Source: CAJXVY01 sp965660355
GTDB lineage: Bacteria; Actinomycetota; Actinomycetes; Actinomycetales; Microbacteriaceae
NCBI GenBank assembly: GCA_965660355.1
Contig: CBFHZN010000001.1
Span: 1-64,000 of the forward strand
Direction: 5' to 3'
Length of the DNA stretch: 64,000 bases
Shown here: positions 51,625-61,070 of the stretch, piece after piece
Numbering within the stretch: the stretch's first letter is position 1
Layout of the letters: every line of letters begins with the position of its first letter
The notes under the pieces: model-generated
What the model was told of the DNA's origin: nothing
The model's input: only the letters and a program-made list of their open reading frames with translations
Database searches by the model: none
Position numbers and translations under genes: made by a program

Positions 51625-51627
51625 AAT
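51622..51627 (+). promoter_or_regulatory. -10 box of yebC (near-leaderless)
   Basis: TAAAAT, eight bases before the ATG at 51636 and overlapping the pdxT stop codon. Confidence 0.4.
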
Positions 51628-51635
51628 AGGCATTC

Positions 51636-52385
51636 ATGTCAGGACACTCCAAGTGGGCAACCACTAAACATAAAAAAGCAGCCAATGATGCCAAAAGAGC
51701 CAAGCTGTTTGCGAAGTTAATCAAGAACATTGAAGTTGCAAGCCGTCTGGGTGGGCCAGACCTTGAGGGCAATCCGACACTCTACGATGCCGTCCAGAAG
51801 GCGAAGAAGAATTCTTTACCAGCTGACAATATCGACAGAGCGATAAAACGTGGAGCCGGCATTGATGGATCCGGTGTTGAATACACCACGATTATGTATG
51901 AAGGCTATGCCCCAGGTGGTGTGGCGGTCTTGATTGAATGTCTTACTGATAATAAAAACCGTGCCGCCGCAGAGGTGCGCTTGGCAATGAGTCGGGCAGG
52001 TGGAAACATGGCGGATCCAGGATCTGTGAGCTATCAATTCGCTCGAAAAGGCGTGATTGTGTTGGATGGCGTTAGCGAAGAAGATGCCATGGAGGCAGCT
52101 TTAGAAAGCGGAATCGAAGACATAGAAGTAAATGACTCGCAAATTGTAATTACGACTGAGCCGCAAGATATGGTTCAGGTTCGTACAGCCCTGCAATCTG
52201 CCGATCTTGACTATGAAAGTGCAGATGTTGAATTTGTTTCAAGTCTGAAAGTGACCTGCGATAAACAAACAGCGGAAAAGGCACTAAAGCTAATTGATGG
52301 TCTTGAGGATTTAGATGATGTGCAAACTGTCTTCACCAACATGGACATCCCAACCGAAGTCTTAGAGCAACTAGAGGCCAATTGA
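51636..52385 (+). CDS. yebC: YebC/PmpR family protein
   Basis: A 249-residue YebC/TACO1 protein, described as a DNA-binding regulator and, for several homologues, as a translation factor easing ribosome stalling. MSGHSKWATTKHKKAANDAKRAKLFAKLIK is the conserved basic N-terminus (quoted here as two adjoining parts: MSGHSKWATTKHKK and AANDAKRAKLFAKL), followed by the YEGYAPGGVAVLIECLTDN and FARKGVI segments. It precedes ruvC, as in most bacteria, with a four-base overlap. Confidence 0.96.
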   Translation: MSGHSKWATTKHKKAANDAKRAKLFAKLIKNIEVASRLGGPDLEGNPTLYDAVQKAKKNSLPADNIDRAIKRGAGIDGSGVEYTTIMYEGYAPGGVAVLIECLTDNKNRAAAEVRLAMSRAGGNMADPGSVSYQFARKGVIVLDGVSEEDAMEAALESGIEDIEVNDSQIVITTEPQDMVQVRTALQSADLDYESADVEFVSSLKVTCDKQTAEKALKLIDGLEDLDDVQTVFTNMDIPTEVLEQLEAN

Positions 52386-52924
52386 GAAAGGTTCTGGGCA
52401 TTGACCCCGGGCTAACACGCTGCGGCGTTGCAGTTGTTGCCGGCAAAGCTATCAACAAATCCTCTCTTCACCACACCCAAACCATCAAAACTTCTGCTGG
52501 GGTTGGTTTAGACGAGAGAGTTTATTTGATTGGGTCTCAGATAAAGACACTAATATCCAGCTTCGAACCAACAGAAATCGCTTTGGAGCGAGTATTCGCT
52601 CAAGCAAACTTGAAAAGCGTTATGGGTGTGGCTCAAATCAGTGGCGTCATTTTGTTTTTGGCTCGGGAATTTGATCTACCAGTCCGTTTTTTCACGCCTA
52701 CTCAGGTGAAAGCGGCGGTCACGGGTGACGGCCGAGCGAATAAAGATGCAGTATCAAAAATGACTTCCACGCTTTTGGGGGGTGGTGATTATTTTGATAC
52801 CCCCGACAGTGCCGATGCGGCTGCGGTATCGCTAACTGCGATTGCAAATCCATCTCTGGAATCTTCCGAACCTACAAAAGCTCAACGGGCGTGGAGTCAA
52901 GCTATAAATCAAACCAGGAAGTAA
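52382..52924 (+). CDS. ruvC: Holliday junction resolvase RuvC
   Basis: Endonuclease that cuts Holliday junctions moved by RuvAB. The 180 residues show the catalytic acids in LGIDPGLTRCG (Asp7), IALERVFAQ and the C-terminal DSADAAAVSL. The TTG start overlaps the yebC stop (TTGA). Nine bases before ruvA. Confidence 0.96.
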   Translation: MRKVLGIDPGLTRCGVAVVAGKAINKSSLHHTQTIKTSAGVGLDERVYLIGSQIKTLISSFEPTEIALERVFAQANLKSVMGVAQISGVILFLAREFDLPVRFFTPTQVKAAVTGDGRANKDAVSKMTSTLLGGGDYFDTPDSADAAAVSLTAIANPSLESSEPTKAQRAWSQAINQTRK

Positions 52925-52933
52925 CCTGTTGCT

Positions 52934-53494
52934 GTGATTGGCTACCTCAAGGGACAAATTCTTTCCAGAACTGGAAGAGAGCTTCTTATTGACGTTGGCG
53001 GGGTTGGCTATCTGGTTTTTGCAAGCAGTAGGTTTCAGCCAAAAATCGAAGATGAAGTGGCAATTCATATCAGAACTGTCGTTAAAGAGGACGAATTTTC
53101 TCTGTACGGTTTTGAGAGTGTCCGAGATCGAGATTTATTCGATGCGCTTTGCGACGTGAACGGAATCGGACCTAAATTAGCCATGACGATTATTGAAGAG
53201 CTTGGTTATGAACCGGCAACCGCTGCGATAGCCTCTGCTGATGAGCGCGCATTGCAAGCAGTTTCGGGAGTTGGCTCAAAAACAGCAAAGCTGATGATTC
53301 TATCTTTAGGCGGAAAATTTGAAGCACCTCAACTAACCGCGGATTCAACATTGATTGACGCCTTGATTAATCTAGGGTGGAAAGAAAAAGAGGCCATCGA
53401 AGCTTTGAACAGTGTTCAAAAACCAGGCAGTTCTCAACAAGAAACACTGAAATCAGCCCTGAAGTATCTAGGAGGGGCTAAAACTAAGTCATGA
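52934..53494 (+). CDS. ruvA: Holliday junction helicase subunit RuvA
   Basis: Binds Holliday junctions and loads the RuvB motor. The 186 residues have an N-terminal OB fold (MIGYLKGQIL), two helix-hairpin-helix motifs (CDVNGIGPKLAMTII and VSGVGSKTAKLMI) and a C-terminal domain that contacts RuvB. GTG start; overlaps ruvB by four bases. Confidence 0.97.
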   Translation: MIGYLKGQILSRTGRELLIDVGGVGYLVFASSRFQPKIEDEVAIHIRTVVKEDEFSLYGFESVRDRDLFDALCDVNGIGPKLAMTIIEELGYEPATAAIASADERALQAVSGVGSKTAKLMILSLGGKFEAPQLTADSTLIDALINLGWKEKEAIEALNSVQKPGSSQQETLKSALKYLGGAKTKS

Positions 53495-54498
53495 ACAGAG
53501 AAACCGAGCCTTTCGCCCACGCTGACGACGCCGCACTTGAAGGCAAGTTGCGACCATCAAGCTTGGATGAGTTTGTGGGTCAGAGCAAAGTAAAAAAGCA
53601 ATTACAAGTGCTTTTGCAAGCCGCCGAACAACAACAGCGAGTTCCCGATCATCTTTTGTTCAGTGGACCTCCGGGTTTGGGGAAAACGACTCTTGCAATG
53701 ATTGTTGCAAAGGAAACTGGTCGATCACTTCGAGTCACCAGTGGGCCAACCATTCAGCACGCAGGTGACCTTGCAGCAATTCTGTCCTCACTTGAATACG
53801 GCGAGATTTTATTCATCGATGAAATTCACAGGGTCAGTCGTGCTGCCGAGGAAATGCTATATCTAGCGATGGAAGACTTCAGGGTGGATGTGATGGTGGG
53901 GAAAGGTCCCGGAGCAACAAGCGTTCCCCTTGATTTAGAGAGATTTACACTTGTTGGGGCCACCACCCGAGCGGGAATGCTCCCTAATCCATTGCGTGAT
54001 CGCTTCGGATTCACCGCCAGCATGGAATTTTATGAACAAGATGATTTGATTCGGGTTTTGGAAAGAACAGCGGGGGTTCTCAACGTGAAACTCGACGGTG
54101 AAAGCTTGGAGCTTATATCCCAGTCATCCAGGGGAACACCGAGGGTTGCAAATAGATTGCTGAGAAGAATTCGTGATTATGCACAGGTTCAAAAGGTTAA
54201 TTCCATTGACTCAAAGACAACTGCCGATGCGTTGGAGATTTATGAAATTGACGCGGCTGGATTAGACCGATTAGATCGTCAATACCTCTCAGCTCTGGCG
54301 GAGAACAGAAACAGAGCCTTGGGGCTTGGAACGTTGGCCACCAGACTGGGGGAGGAACCGGAGACGGTTGAGTTGGTGGTGGAGCCTTATCTGTTGAGGC
54401 TTGGATTCATTGAAAGAACCCCAAAAGGAAGATTGATAACAAATTCGGGTCTTGCAACTATGGGAATCGAGTCTGAATCAAGCAGTTTGTTCGACTAA
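53491..54498 (+). CDS. ruvB: Holliday junction helicase motor RuvB
   Basis: AAA+ ATPase driving branch migration with RuvA. In 335 residues: Walker A SGPPGLGKTTLA, Walker B LFIDEIHR, the arginine finger region (NPLRDRFG) and a C-terminal winged helix with the RTPKGR motif. Full length for the family. Confidence 0.98.
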   Translation: MNRETEPFAHADDAALEGKLRPSSLDEFVGQSKVKKQLQVLLQAAEQQQRVPDHLLFSGPPGLGKTTLAMIVAKETGRSLRVTSGPTIQHAGDLAAILSSLEYGEILFIDEIHRVSRAAEEMLYLAMEDFRVDVMVGKGPGATSVPLDLERFTLVGATTRAGMLPNPLRDRFGFTASMEFYEQDDLIRVLERTAGVLNVKLDGESLELISQSSRGTPRVANRLLRRIRDYAQVQKVNSIDSKTTADALEIYEIDAAGLDRLDRQYLSALAENRNRALGLGTLATRLGEEPETVELVVEPYLLRLGFIERTPKGRLITNSGLATMGIESESSSLFD

Positions 54499-54537
54499 CC
54501 CCCTATAATTTCAGGGTTACCGAGTTGTGAGGTTGTT

Positions 54538-54816
54538 TTGATTACACCAGACATTATCTTGGTGCTTGCCCTTGGTGTTCTGATTCTTTTTATGTTCACT
54601 AATAACCGCAAGCGCCGCAAGCAAGCAGAGGAACTTGTCAATTCTTTGAAAGTCGGAGATCAAGTTTTATTGCACTCAGGCATTTTTGGACAAGTCACAG
54701 ATTTAGAGGAGGACAGGCTGACTATTGAGACTGCTCCTAAAGTTAAATTGACTGTTATCAAGCAGGCCGTCAGGTCAGTTGAGGCCAATCAAGAAGAGAA
54801 AAGCGAAGAGGCATAA
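54538..54816 (+). CDS. yajC: Preprotein translocase subunit YajC
   Basis: Small accessory protein of the Sec complex (92 residues) with one N-terminal membrane helix (IILVLALGVLILFMFT) and a cytosolic domain containing NNRKRRKQAEELVNSL and VGDQVLLHSGIFGQV, both typical. TTG start. Followed two bases later by secD. Confidence 0.94.
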   Translation: MITPDIILVLALGVLILFMFTNNRKRRKQAEELVNSLKVGDQVLLHSGIFGQVTDLEEDRLTIETAPKVKLTVIKQAVRSVEANQEEKSEEA

Positions 54817-54818
54817 GT

Positions 54819-56507
54819 TTGGCTGAAAATAACGTTCGACGCTCTGCGGGACGGCGCCTAGTTTGGTTATTGGTAATCATCCTGGGACTTTCTGGCCTGA
54901 TGGGTTGGGCAAATCTGACCAATCAGGAAAACACAGGACTGTCGCCAAAGCTAGCTCTGGACCTGGAGGGTGGAACACAGATTATTCTTTCCCCTTCGGT
55001 GGCCGAGGGGGATAGGGCAACTGAGGAGCAACTGCAACAAGCGGTTTCAATCATTCGCCAACGAATAGACGCCAGCGGCGTTGCAGAGGCGCAAGTTGCG
55101 ACTCAGGGAAATCAAAACATTGTTGTCAGTATTCCGGGAACACCTGACCCAAATACTCTGCAGCTAATCCGTGCAAGCGCAAAGTTGGAATTCAGACCCG
55201 TGCTCACTACATCAGCAAGTGTTGCGACCGACCAGGTTGGTGGAGTTGATGAGGAAGGTCAGCAACTTCCGGATCAGCCAAGTGTTGAACCCGAAAATGC
55301 AAGTGATCCAAATTGGATCACACCTGCCCTGCAAAATGAATTTGATACTCTTGATTGCTCCCAACAGTTCAGAGAACCAGGGCAAGTAGATGACCCAAAC
55401 CTTCCACTGGTGACCTGCGATAGTTCACTCACTCAGAAATACATACTGGGACCAGTTGAGGTTGAGGGTGCCAACATTGCTGATGCCACCAGCGGGACGG
55501 TAACCACATCTTCTGGCGCATCAACAAATGAGTGGGCTGTGAACCTTGAATTTGATGGCCAGGGAACAGAAGAGTTCAGCCAAGTTACCTCAAGGCTGTT
55601 TAATTTAGCCGAGCCCAGGAATCAATTTGCCATTACCTTAGATGGATTCATCATCACAGCCCCCAGGGTAAATGACGTCATCCCTAATGGTCAGGCCCAG
55701 ATCACAGGCAGTTTTACCCAAGAGTCTTCACAAACCCTTGCCGATTCGTTGAAATACGGCGCCTTACCCATTGGCTTTGAAGTTCAAAGCCAAGAAAACA
55801 TATCGGCGACTTTGGGAACTGAGTCACTAAACAGTGGACTAATCGCAGGTCTGATTGGTCTGATCTTGGTTGTTATTTACATGACTTTCCAATATCGAGG
55901 TTTGGCAATTGTTACCCTTGGTTCGTTGGTGGTGGCTGGGATTTTGGTTTACCTGGTGATTTTGTACCTAGCTTGGCGACAGGGCTACCGACTAAGTCTC
56001 GCCGGGGTTGCGGGTCTGATTGTTGCCATAGGTATTACCTCGGATAGCTTCATTGTTTATTTCGAGCGAATCCGTGATGAAATTCGTGACGGAAGGGCGC
56101 TTGAGGTTGCAGTTGAGGCGGGATGGAAACGTGCATTTAGAACGATTTTGGTCAGCGATGCGGTGACTCTAACCGCTGCAATTGTTTTGTTCTGGCTTAC
56201 TGCATCAAGTGTTCGAGGTTTCGCCTTCACGCTTGGGTTGGTGACTCTAATCGACCTCATTATTGTCTTGTTGTTCACTCATCCAATGGTTCAGTTATTA
56301 GCCCGAACCAAGTTCTTCCGAAGCGGAGGACCTTGGTCTGGGTTTGAAGTTGGAAAAGTTGCCGCAAGCTACGTTGGACGGGGCCAGTTTAGGGTTTCTG
56401 AGGGGCTAGCCAGGGGTAAAGCTGAAAAGGTGGACAAAGAAGCGACCAAGCGACAAACAATCGCGGAGCGAAAGGCACAAGAAATTAGAGAGCGAGGCGA
56501 GTCCTGA
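54819..56507 (+). CDS. secD: Protein translocase subunit SecD
   Basis: Membrane subunit that uses the proton gradient to help complete secretion. The 562 residues begin with one membrane helix and the LALDLEGGTQI motif, then the large extracytoplasmic P1 region (with an acidic, poorly conserved stretch at about 140-200), and end with five helices in the C-terminal half including AGLIVAIGITSDSFIVYFER. A basic cytosolic tail follows. TTG start; stop overlaps the secF ATG by one base. Confidence 0.96.
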   Translation: MAENNVRRSAGRRLVWLLVIILGLSGLMGWANLTNQENTGLSPKLALDLEGGTQIILSPSVAEGDRATEEQLQQAVSIIRQRIDASGVAEAQVATQGNQNIVVSIPGTPDPNTLQLIRASAKLEFRPVLTTSASVATDQVGGVDEEGQQLPDQPSVEPENASDPNWITPALQNEFDTLDCSQQFREPGQVDDPNLPLVTCDSSLTQKYILGPVEVEGANIADATSGTVTTSSGASTNEWAVNLEFDGQGTEEFSQVTSRLFNLAEPRNQFAITLDGFIITAPRVNDVIPNGQAQITGSFTQESSQTLADSLKYGALPIGFEVQSQENISATLGTESLNSGLIAGLIGLILVVIYMTFQYRGLAIVTLGSLVVAGILVYLVILYLAWRQGYRLSLAGVAGLIVAIGITSDSFIVYFERIRDEIRDGRALEVAVEAGWKRAFRTILVSDAVTLTAAIVLFWLTASSVRGFAFTLGLVTLIDLIIVLLFTHPMVQLLARTKFFRSGGPWSGFEVGKVAASYVGRGQFRVSEGLARGKAEKVDKEATKRQTIAERKAQEIRERGES

Positions 56508-57481
56508 TGGCAAGCTTTAGAGACTTTGGAAATGACCTTTATTCAGGTAAGCGCTCGATTAATTTTGTGGGTCGCAGGAAGACTTGGTACCTAGTGGCAA
56601 TTGTCGTTGTTCTGCTGGCTGTAGTGGCACCTATCCTGCGCGGTGGATTCAGTTTTGGTATTGAATTCACCGGCGGTAGTGAATTCAGAATTGACGGTGT
56701 TAGCTCGCAGGGCGAAACGGTGGCCACAGAGGTGGTGGAGGATTTATTTCCCGCCGCAGATAGTGTTGTAAACACAGTTGGTGTTGATTCCATTCGAGTC
56801 CAAACCGAACAGTTGCAGGATGTTGAATCTGAGGAACTGAGACTGGCACTTGCTGATGCATACGGTGTTCAAGGTGGTGAGGTTGCAAGTAGCTTCATCG
56901 GACCCAATTGGGGTGCAGATGTGACCAATCAAGCGATACAGGGTCTAGTTGTGTTCTTAATACTTGTCTCTCTGCTTATGGCGTTTTATTTCCGAAGCTG
57001 GAAGATGTCCGTTGCTGCTTTGGCAGCTCTTGCACACGACTTGATTATTACCGTCGGTATTTATGGTGGCCTTGGCTTGGAGATAAGCCCAGCAGCGATC
57101 ATCGGATTTTTGACGATTTTGAGTTACTCCCTTTATGACACGGTAGTTGTGTTTGATAAGGTTCGAGAAAATACTGAAAATGTTGAATTCAGTGAAAATG
57201 TAACTTTTTCAGAGCAAGTAAACCTTGCTGTCAATCAAACATTAGTGCGTTCAATAAACACATCAGTAGTAGCCGTGTTGCCGGTGGCAGGAATTTTGTT
57301 TATTGGTTCATTGCTTTTGGGAGCAGGAACTTTGACGGATATAGCGCTTGCGTTATTTGTGGGCACCATCGTTGGGACCTACTCCTCGGTGTTCATCGCA
57401 GCCCCTGTCTATTCACATTTGCGTGAGAATGAGACCAAGTACAAACAAGCTGCTGACAAAGTTTTGGAAAACCGGGCGTAG
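56507..57481 (+). CDS. secF: Protein translocase subunit SecF
   Basis: Partner of SecD, 324 residues. One N-terminal helix, the FGIEFTGGSEFRI motif, an extracytoplasmic loop, then five helices with the SLYDTVVVFDKVREN motif and SINTSVVAVLPV. ATG overlaps the secD stop. The rel gene follows after 27 bases. Confidence 0.97.
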   Translation: MASFRDFGNDLYSGKRSINFVGRRKTWYLVAIVVVLLAVVAPILRGGFSFGIEFTGGSEFRIDGVSSQGETVATEVVEDLFPAADSVVNTVGVDSIRVQTEQLQDVESEELRLALADAYGVQGGEVASSFIGPNWGADVTNQAIQGLVVFLILVSLLMAFYFRSWKMSVAALAALAHDLIITVGIYGGLGLEISPAAIIGFLTILSYSLYDTVVVFDKVRENTENVEFSENVTFSEQVNLAVNQTLVRSINTSVVAVLPVAGILFIGSLLLGAGTLTDIALALFVGTIVGTYSSVFIAAPVYSHLRENETKYKQAADKVLENRA

Positions 57482-57508
57482 AATTCTGCACACGGGAGGT
57501 GATGCGGA

Positions 57509-59737
57509 ATGACAGACAGCATTCCAACATTGCGCTCTCGGCTGCCCAGGATTTTCACCAAAGAAAGCCCTTTTTATAATCGTGACCTGAACGAGGTCAT
57601 AAGAATCATTCGGGTCAATCACCCTCGCAGTGATACGCAAATAGTTGAAAACGCTTTCAAAATCGCTGAGAAGGCGCATCAGGGACAGTCAAGGAAGTCT
57701 GGTGAGCCTTACATAACTCACCCCGTTGCAGTCGCAAAAATTTTAGCTGAGCTTGGAACTGGACCGACCACCATTGCTGCCGCCTTGCTTCACGACACCG
57801 TTGAGGACACTGATTACAGTCTCGATCAACTGAATAAGGATTTTGGAGAAGAGGTAGCTCTGCTGGTGGATGGAGTCACCAAGTTAGACAAGGTGAAGCT
57901 TGGTGATAAGACGCAGGCTGAAACCATCAGAAAAATGATTGTTGCGATGAGCAAGGACATCAGGGTTCTGGTTATTAAATTGGCAGATCGATTGCATAAT
58001 GCGAGAACTTGGGGCTTTGTTCCTGTTGAATCTGCAAAGCGAAAAGCTCAAGAAACCTTGGAGATCTACGCCCCACTTGCCCACAGATTGGGTATAAACA
58101 CAATCAAGTGGGAGTTGGAAGATCTGAGTTTCAGCGTTTTATACCCAAAGGTTTATGAGGAAATCGTAAATCTAGTAAAACAGCGCACACCCAAGCGAAG
58201 TGAATACACCGATAACGTCATTAGGGATATCGACTCAGAGCTTCGAAAGAACAAAATTAAGTCAAAGGTTGAGGGCAGGCCAAAACAGTATTACTCGATC
58301 TATCAAAAGATGGTTCTGCGGGGTAGAGAGTTTGATGACATCTATGACCTTGTTGGAATCAGAATTTTGGTCTCCTCGGTGAAGGATTGCTACGCGGCAT
58401 TGGGTGCTCTCCACGCTCAGTATTCGCCTGTTCCCGGCAGGTTTAAGGATTACATCGCGATGCCGAAATTCAACCTCTACCAATCTCTGCACACCACCTT
58501 GATTGGACCTAACGGTCGAGCGGTTGAGATACAGATCCGGACCCATGATATGCATCAGCGAGCGGAGTTCGGTGTGGCTGCACACTGGAAATATAAAGCT
58601 GCATCAAAAGGTGAACAGGTGCAAGATGATGGTTTGGCATGGCTCAAAAGAATCAGTGATTGGGAAAGCGAGACCGAAGACCCAGGAGAGTTTCTTGACA
58701 GTCTCCGCTACGAAATCGGCGCAAAAGAGGTCTATGTCTTCACTCCGAAGGGTCGCGTAATTGGCCTCCCTTCTGATGCCACTCCAATTGATTTTGCATA
58801 CGCCGTACACACCGAGGTGGGTCACAAAACCATTGGTGCAAAAGTAAATTCTCGTCTAGTGCCTTTAGACACTGCTTTGAGTAGTGGTGATGTCGTTGAG
58901 GTGCTCACCTCGAAAAGTGAAAGCGCAGCACCCAGCAAAGACTGGCTGAATTTCGTCAAGTCTCCAAGGGCTAGGGCAAAAATCAAGCAACACTTCAATG
59001 CCGAGCGTAAAGAGCAATCAGTTGATATTGGTAGGGATATGCTCGCCAAAGCAATGCGTAAGCAGTCGTTACCTCTGCAGCAACTTATGGGAAGCGACGC
59101 CCTGCTAGAGGTGGTTGCTGATCTTAAATACGTAAGCCTCGAGGGATTACTAAGTGGCATCGGTGAAGGTCACGTTTCTGCAGCGACGGTTGTGGAAAAA
59201 ATCATTGCTAAAACTCAGGCGGCCGAGGATGTAAATACCGGGGAACTTACTCAAATAACAAGTCCAAAACCCTCTAGACGGGGCGGGGACAATTATGTAT
59301 TGGTGAAAAACAGTCCCGACGTCCTAACTAAGATTGCTCGTTGCTGCACGCCTGTTCCGGGTGATGAGATTATGGGCTTTATCACCAGGGGAGAGGGTGT
59401 GAGCATTCACAGGGTTGATTGTAAAAACGTGAAGTCACTGCATGATCAACCCGAACGTATTGTTGAAGTCAGCTGGGCTGATTCAGCGAGGGGTATCTAT
59501 TTGGTTCAAATCCAAGTTGACGCTTTGGATCGATCAGGCTTACTTAGCGACGTTACCCGGGTGCTAAGTGAGAATCATGTGAATATTTTGAGCGCTTCTG
59601 TGACCACGCGTAAAGATCGAGTGGCTATAAATAAATTTGCTTTTGAAATGGCGGATCCATCTCACCTGGATCACATTTTCAATCAAATCAGACGAATAGA
59701 CGCCGTTTACGACGTTTACAGAGTGCAGGGCGGTTAG
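57509..59737 (+). CDS. rel: Bifunctional (p)ppGpp synthetase/hydrolase Rel
   Basis: Makes and degrades the alarmone (p)ppGpp in the stringent response. Domain order in 742 residues: HD hydrolase (about 50-190, with ALLHDTVEDT), synthetase (about 230-350, with GRPKQYYSIYQKM and DLVGIRILV), TGS (about 395-455, with VYVFTPKGRVIGLP), a zinc-finger-like region with RCCTPVPGD, and a C-terminal ACT domain. Both catalytic domains keep their motifs, so it should be bifunctional. GGAGG stands upstream of the ATG. Confidence 0.97.
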   Translation: MTDSIPTLRSRLPRIFTKESPFYNRDLNEVIRIIRVNHPRSDTQIVENAFKIAEKAHQGQSRKSGEPYITHPVAVAKILAELGTGPTTIAAALLHDTVEDTDYSLDQLNKDFGEEVALLVDGVTKLDKVKLGDKTQAETIRKMIVAMSKDIRVLVIKLADRLHNARTWGFVPVESAKRKAQETLEIYAPLAHRLGINTIKWELEDLSFSVLYPKVYEEIVNLVKQRTPKRSEYTDNVIRDIDSELRKNKIKSKVEGRPKQYYSIYQKMVLRGREFDDIYDLVGIRILVSSVKDCYAALGALHAQYSPVPGRFKDYIAMPKFNLYQSLHTTLIGPNGRAVEIQIRTHDMHQRAEFGVAAHWKYKAASKGEQVQDDGLAWLKRISDWESETEDPGEFLDSLRYEIGAKEVYVFTPKGRVIGLPSDATPIDFAYAVHTEVGHKTIGAKVNSRLVPLDTALSSGDVVEVLTSKSESAAPSKDWLNFVKSPRARAKIKQHFNAERKEQSVDIGRDMLAKAMRKQSLPLQQLMGSDALLEVVADLKYVSLEGLLSGIGEGHVSAATVVEKIIAKTQAAEDVNTGELTQITSPKPSRRGGDNYVLVKNSPDVLTKIARCCTPVPGDEIMGFITRGEGVSIHRVDCKNVKSLHDQPERIVEVSWADSARGIYLVQIQVDALDRSGLLSDVTRVLSENHVNILSASVTTRKDRVAINKFAFEMADPSHLDHIFNQIRRIDAVYDVYRVQGG

Positions 59738-61062
59738 TCTGCGGCTTGCCTCGCTGCTTCCAACCAGGATTTCCTCGCCTCTAGGTTTTTTTCTAGTTCT
59801 NNNNNNNNNNNNNNNNNNNNNNNNNNNNNNNNNNNNNNNNNNNNNNNNNNNNNNNNNNNNNNNNNNNNNNNNNNNNNNNNNNNNNNNNNNNNNNNNNNNT
59901 GTTTTTTCTTAGAATCAGTTACGCCTTTTATTTCTGTCTCGAGATCAGAAATTGATTGTTCCAACTGCTGGATTAGTGAATTTGAGCGGTGCTGACTCTC
60001 TGGGTCTGTTCTGCGCCACTCTTCTTCCTCTTTTTTCTTAACAGCGGTCTCAATTTTGGACATTTTGGAATCTAGTTCTCTGACCTTGTCTCTAGGGACA
60101 CGACCTATCTTTGACCATTCACCATTGATTTTAGAAAGCTGCTCACGTGCTGATTTCAAATCATCAAGAGAAATCTTCTCGGCCTTTTCTACAAGCGCAA
60201 GCTTTTGGTTGTAGTTTTCCATCTCCTGCTCTCGCAGTTTCTGATCCTCGGCTTTTTTCTGCTCAAAGATGACATCCCCGGCAGCTTTGAATTTTTCCCA
60301 AAGCGCATCCTCACCTTTTCCAATGCGAGCAAGCTTCTTCCACTGTTCTTGCAGCTTCTTGAATTCATCTGCAGCTTCGGCTCCCTTGCTTGAAAGTGCT
60401 TCAGCCTGTTTGACGATGTCTGTTTTCAGCCTCTTAGCCTCTTTGACTCGTTTATCTAGTTCTGCAAAGAAAGCTCTCTTGTCGGCTTCAAACTTCGCCC
60501 TAGCCTTGCTGAAGCGCTTCCAGATTGGGTCTGCCTGGGCTTTGGGTACCCTGGGCCCCGATTTTTGCAGGGCCTGCCATTTCTCAAATAGATCCTGCAT
60601 TTCCTTGCTGGCATTTTTCCAGATTGTTTTCGAGGTGTCTCTATTGGCTATTTGTTCGGCCTTGGCGGCAATCTTTTCTTTTTCAGCCAGCGCTTTAGCA
60701 ACTGCTTCCTCGGTTTTTTGTTTGTGCTCTTCTCGCAATTTCTCAAGTGCGGGTCTTAGTTGCTGGATGCGATCTCTTAAAGTTGCGATATCACCCACAA
60801 ATTTAGGTTCGGCTAATTCTTTTTCAACTGCAACCAGGTTCTCTTCAACCGCACTCGGGGTTGCGGTGGTGGACTTGACTCGTTGTTCCAGAATCTTGAT
60901 TTGTGCGTCTAAGTCATGAAACTTGCGCTCAAAATAGGCAAGTGCTTCCTCGGCTGTGACGTTTGGGTACTGCCCGACGAGCTTTTTTTCACCCCCGTCA
61001 ATCAAATAGACGTTGTTGTTTTCATCAACACTGGCGTGCGAGGTTTCAATGGACACTTTCAA
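59734..61062 (-). CDS. DUF349 coiled-coil protein, interrupted by an assembly gap
   Basis: About 442 residues made of repeated helical DUF349 units: the repeated pattern of Leu/Trp followed by WKxL, RFxxAR and similar (for example IWKNASKEMQDLF, PIWKRFSKARAKF, ALWEKFKAAGDVIF) is visible at least three times. Rich in Lys and Glu throughout. Family function unknown. Ninety-nine Ns near the C-terminal end of the protein replace 33-34 residues; the frame is kept across the gap only if the Ns are the right number. TTG start with AGGAG upstream, or GTG two codons later. Confidence 0.85.
   Translation of the reverse strand: MKVSIETSHASVDENNNVYLIDGGEKKLVGQYPNVTAEEALAYFERKFHDLDAQIKILEQRVKSTTATPSAVEENLVAVEKELAEPKFVGDIATLRDRIQQLRPALEKLREEHKQKTEEAVAKALAEKEKIAAKAEQIANRDTSKTIWKNASKEMQDLFEKWQALQKSGPRVPKAQADPIWKRFSKARAKFEADKRAFFAELDKRVKEAKRLKTDIVKQAEALSSKGAEAADEFKKLQEQWKKLARIGKGEDALWEKFKAAGDVIFEQKKAEDQKLREQEMENYNQKLALVEKAEKISLDDLKSAREQLSKINGEWSKIGRVPRDKVRELDSKMSKIETAVKKKEEEEWRRTDPESQHRSNSLIQQLEQSISDLETEIKGVTDSKKKXXXXXXXXXXXXXXXXXXXXXXXXXXXXXXXXXXELEKNLEARKSWLEAARQAAD
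59801..59899. other. Assembly gap (99 N)
   Basis: Ninety-nine undetermined bases inside the DUF349 gene. The length is divisible by three, but that may be chance, and the true length is unknown. Confidence 1.
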
Positions 61063-61070
61063 GGCTCCTG

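Noticed and set aside
51628..54498. SOS (LexA) control of yebC-ruvCAB
   Set aside because: No sequence resembling the actinobacterial LexA box was found in the short gaps before yebC, ruvC or ruvA.
60269..60919. 216-codon plus-strand frame, Ser/Ala/Leu rich
   Set aside because: Antisense to the Lys/Glu-rich coiled coil of DUF349; GAA/AAG codons read backwards give TTC/CTT and few stops. No start signal.
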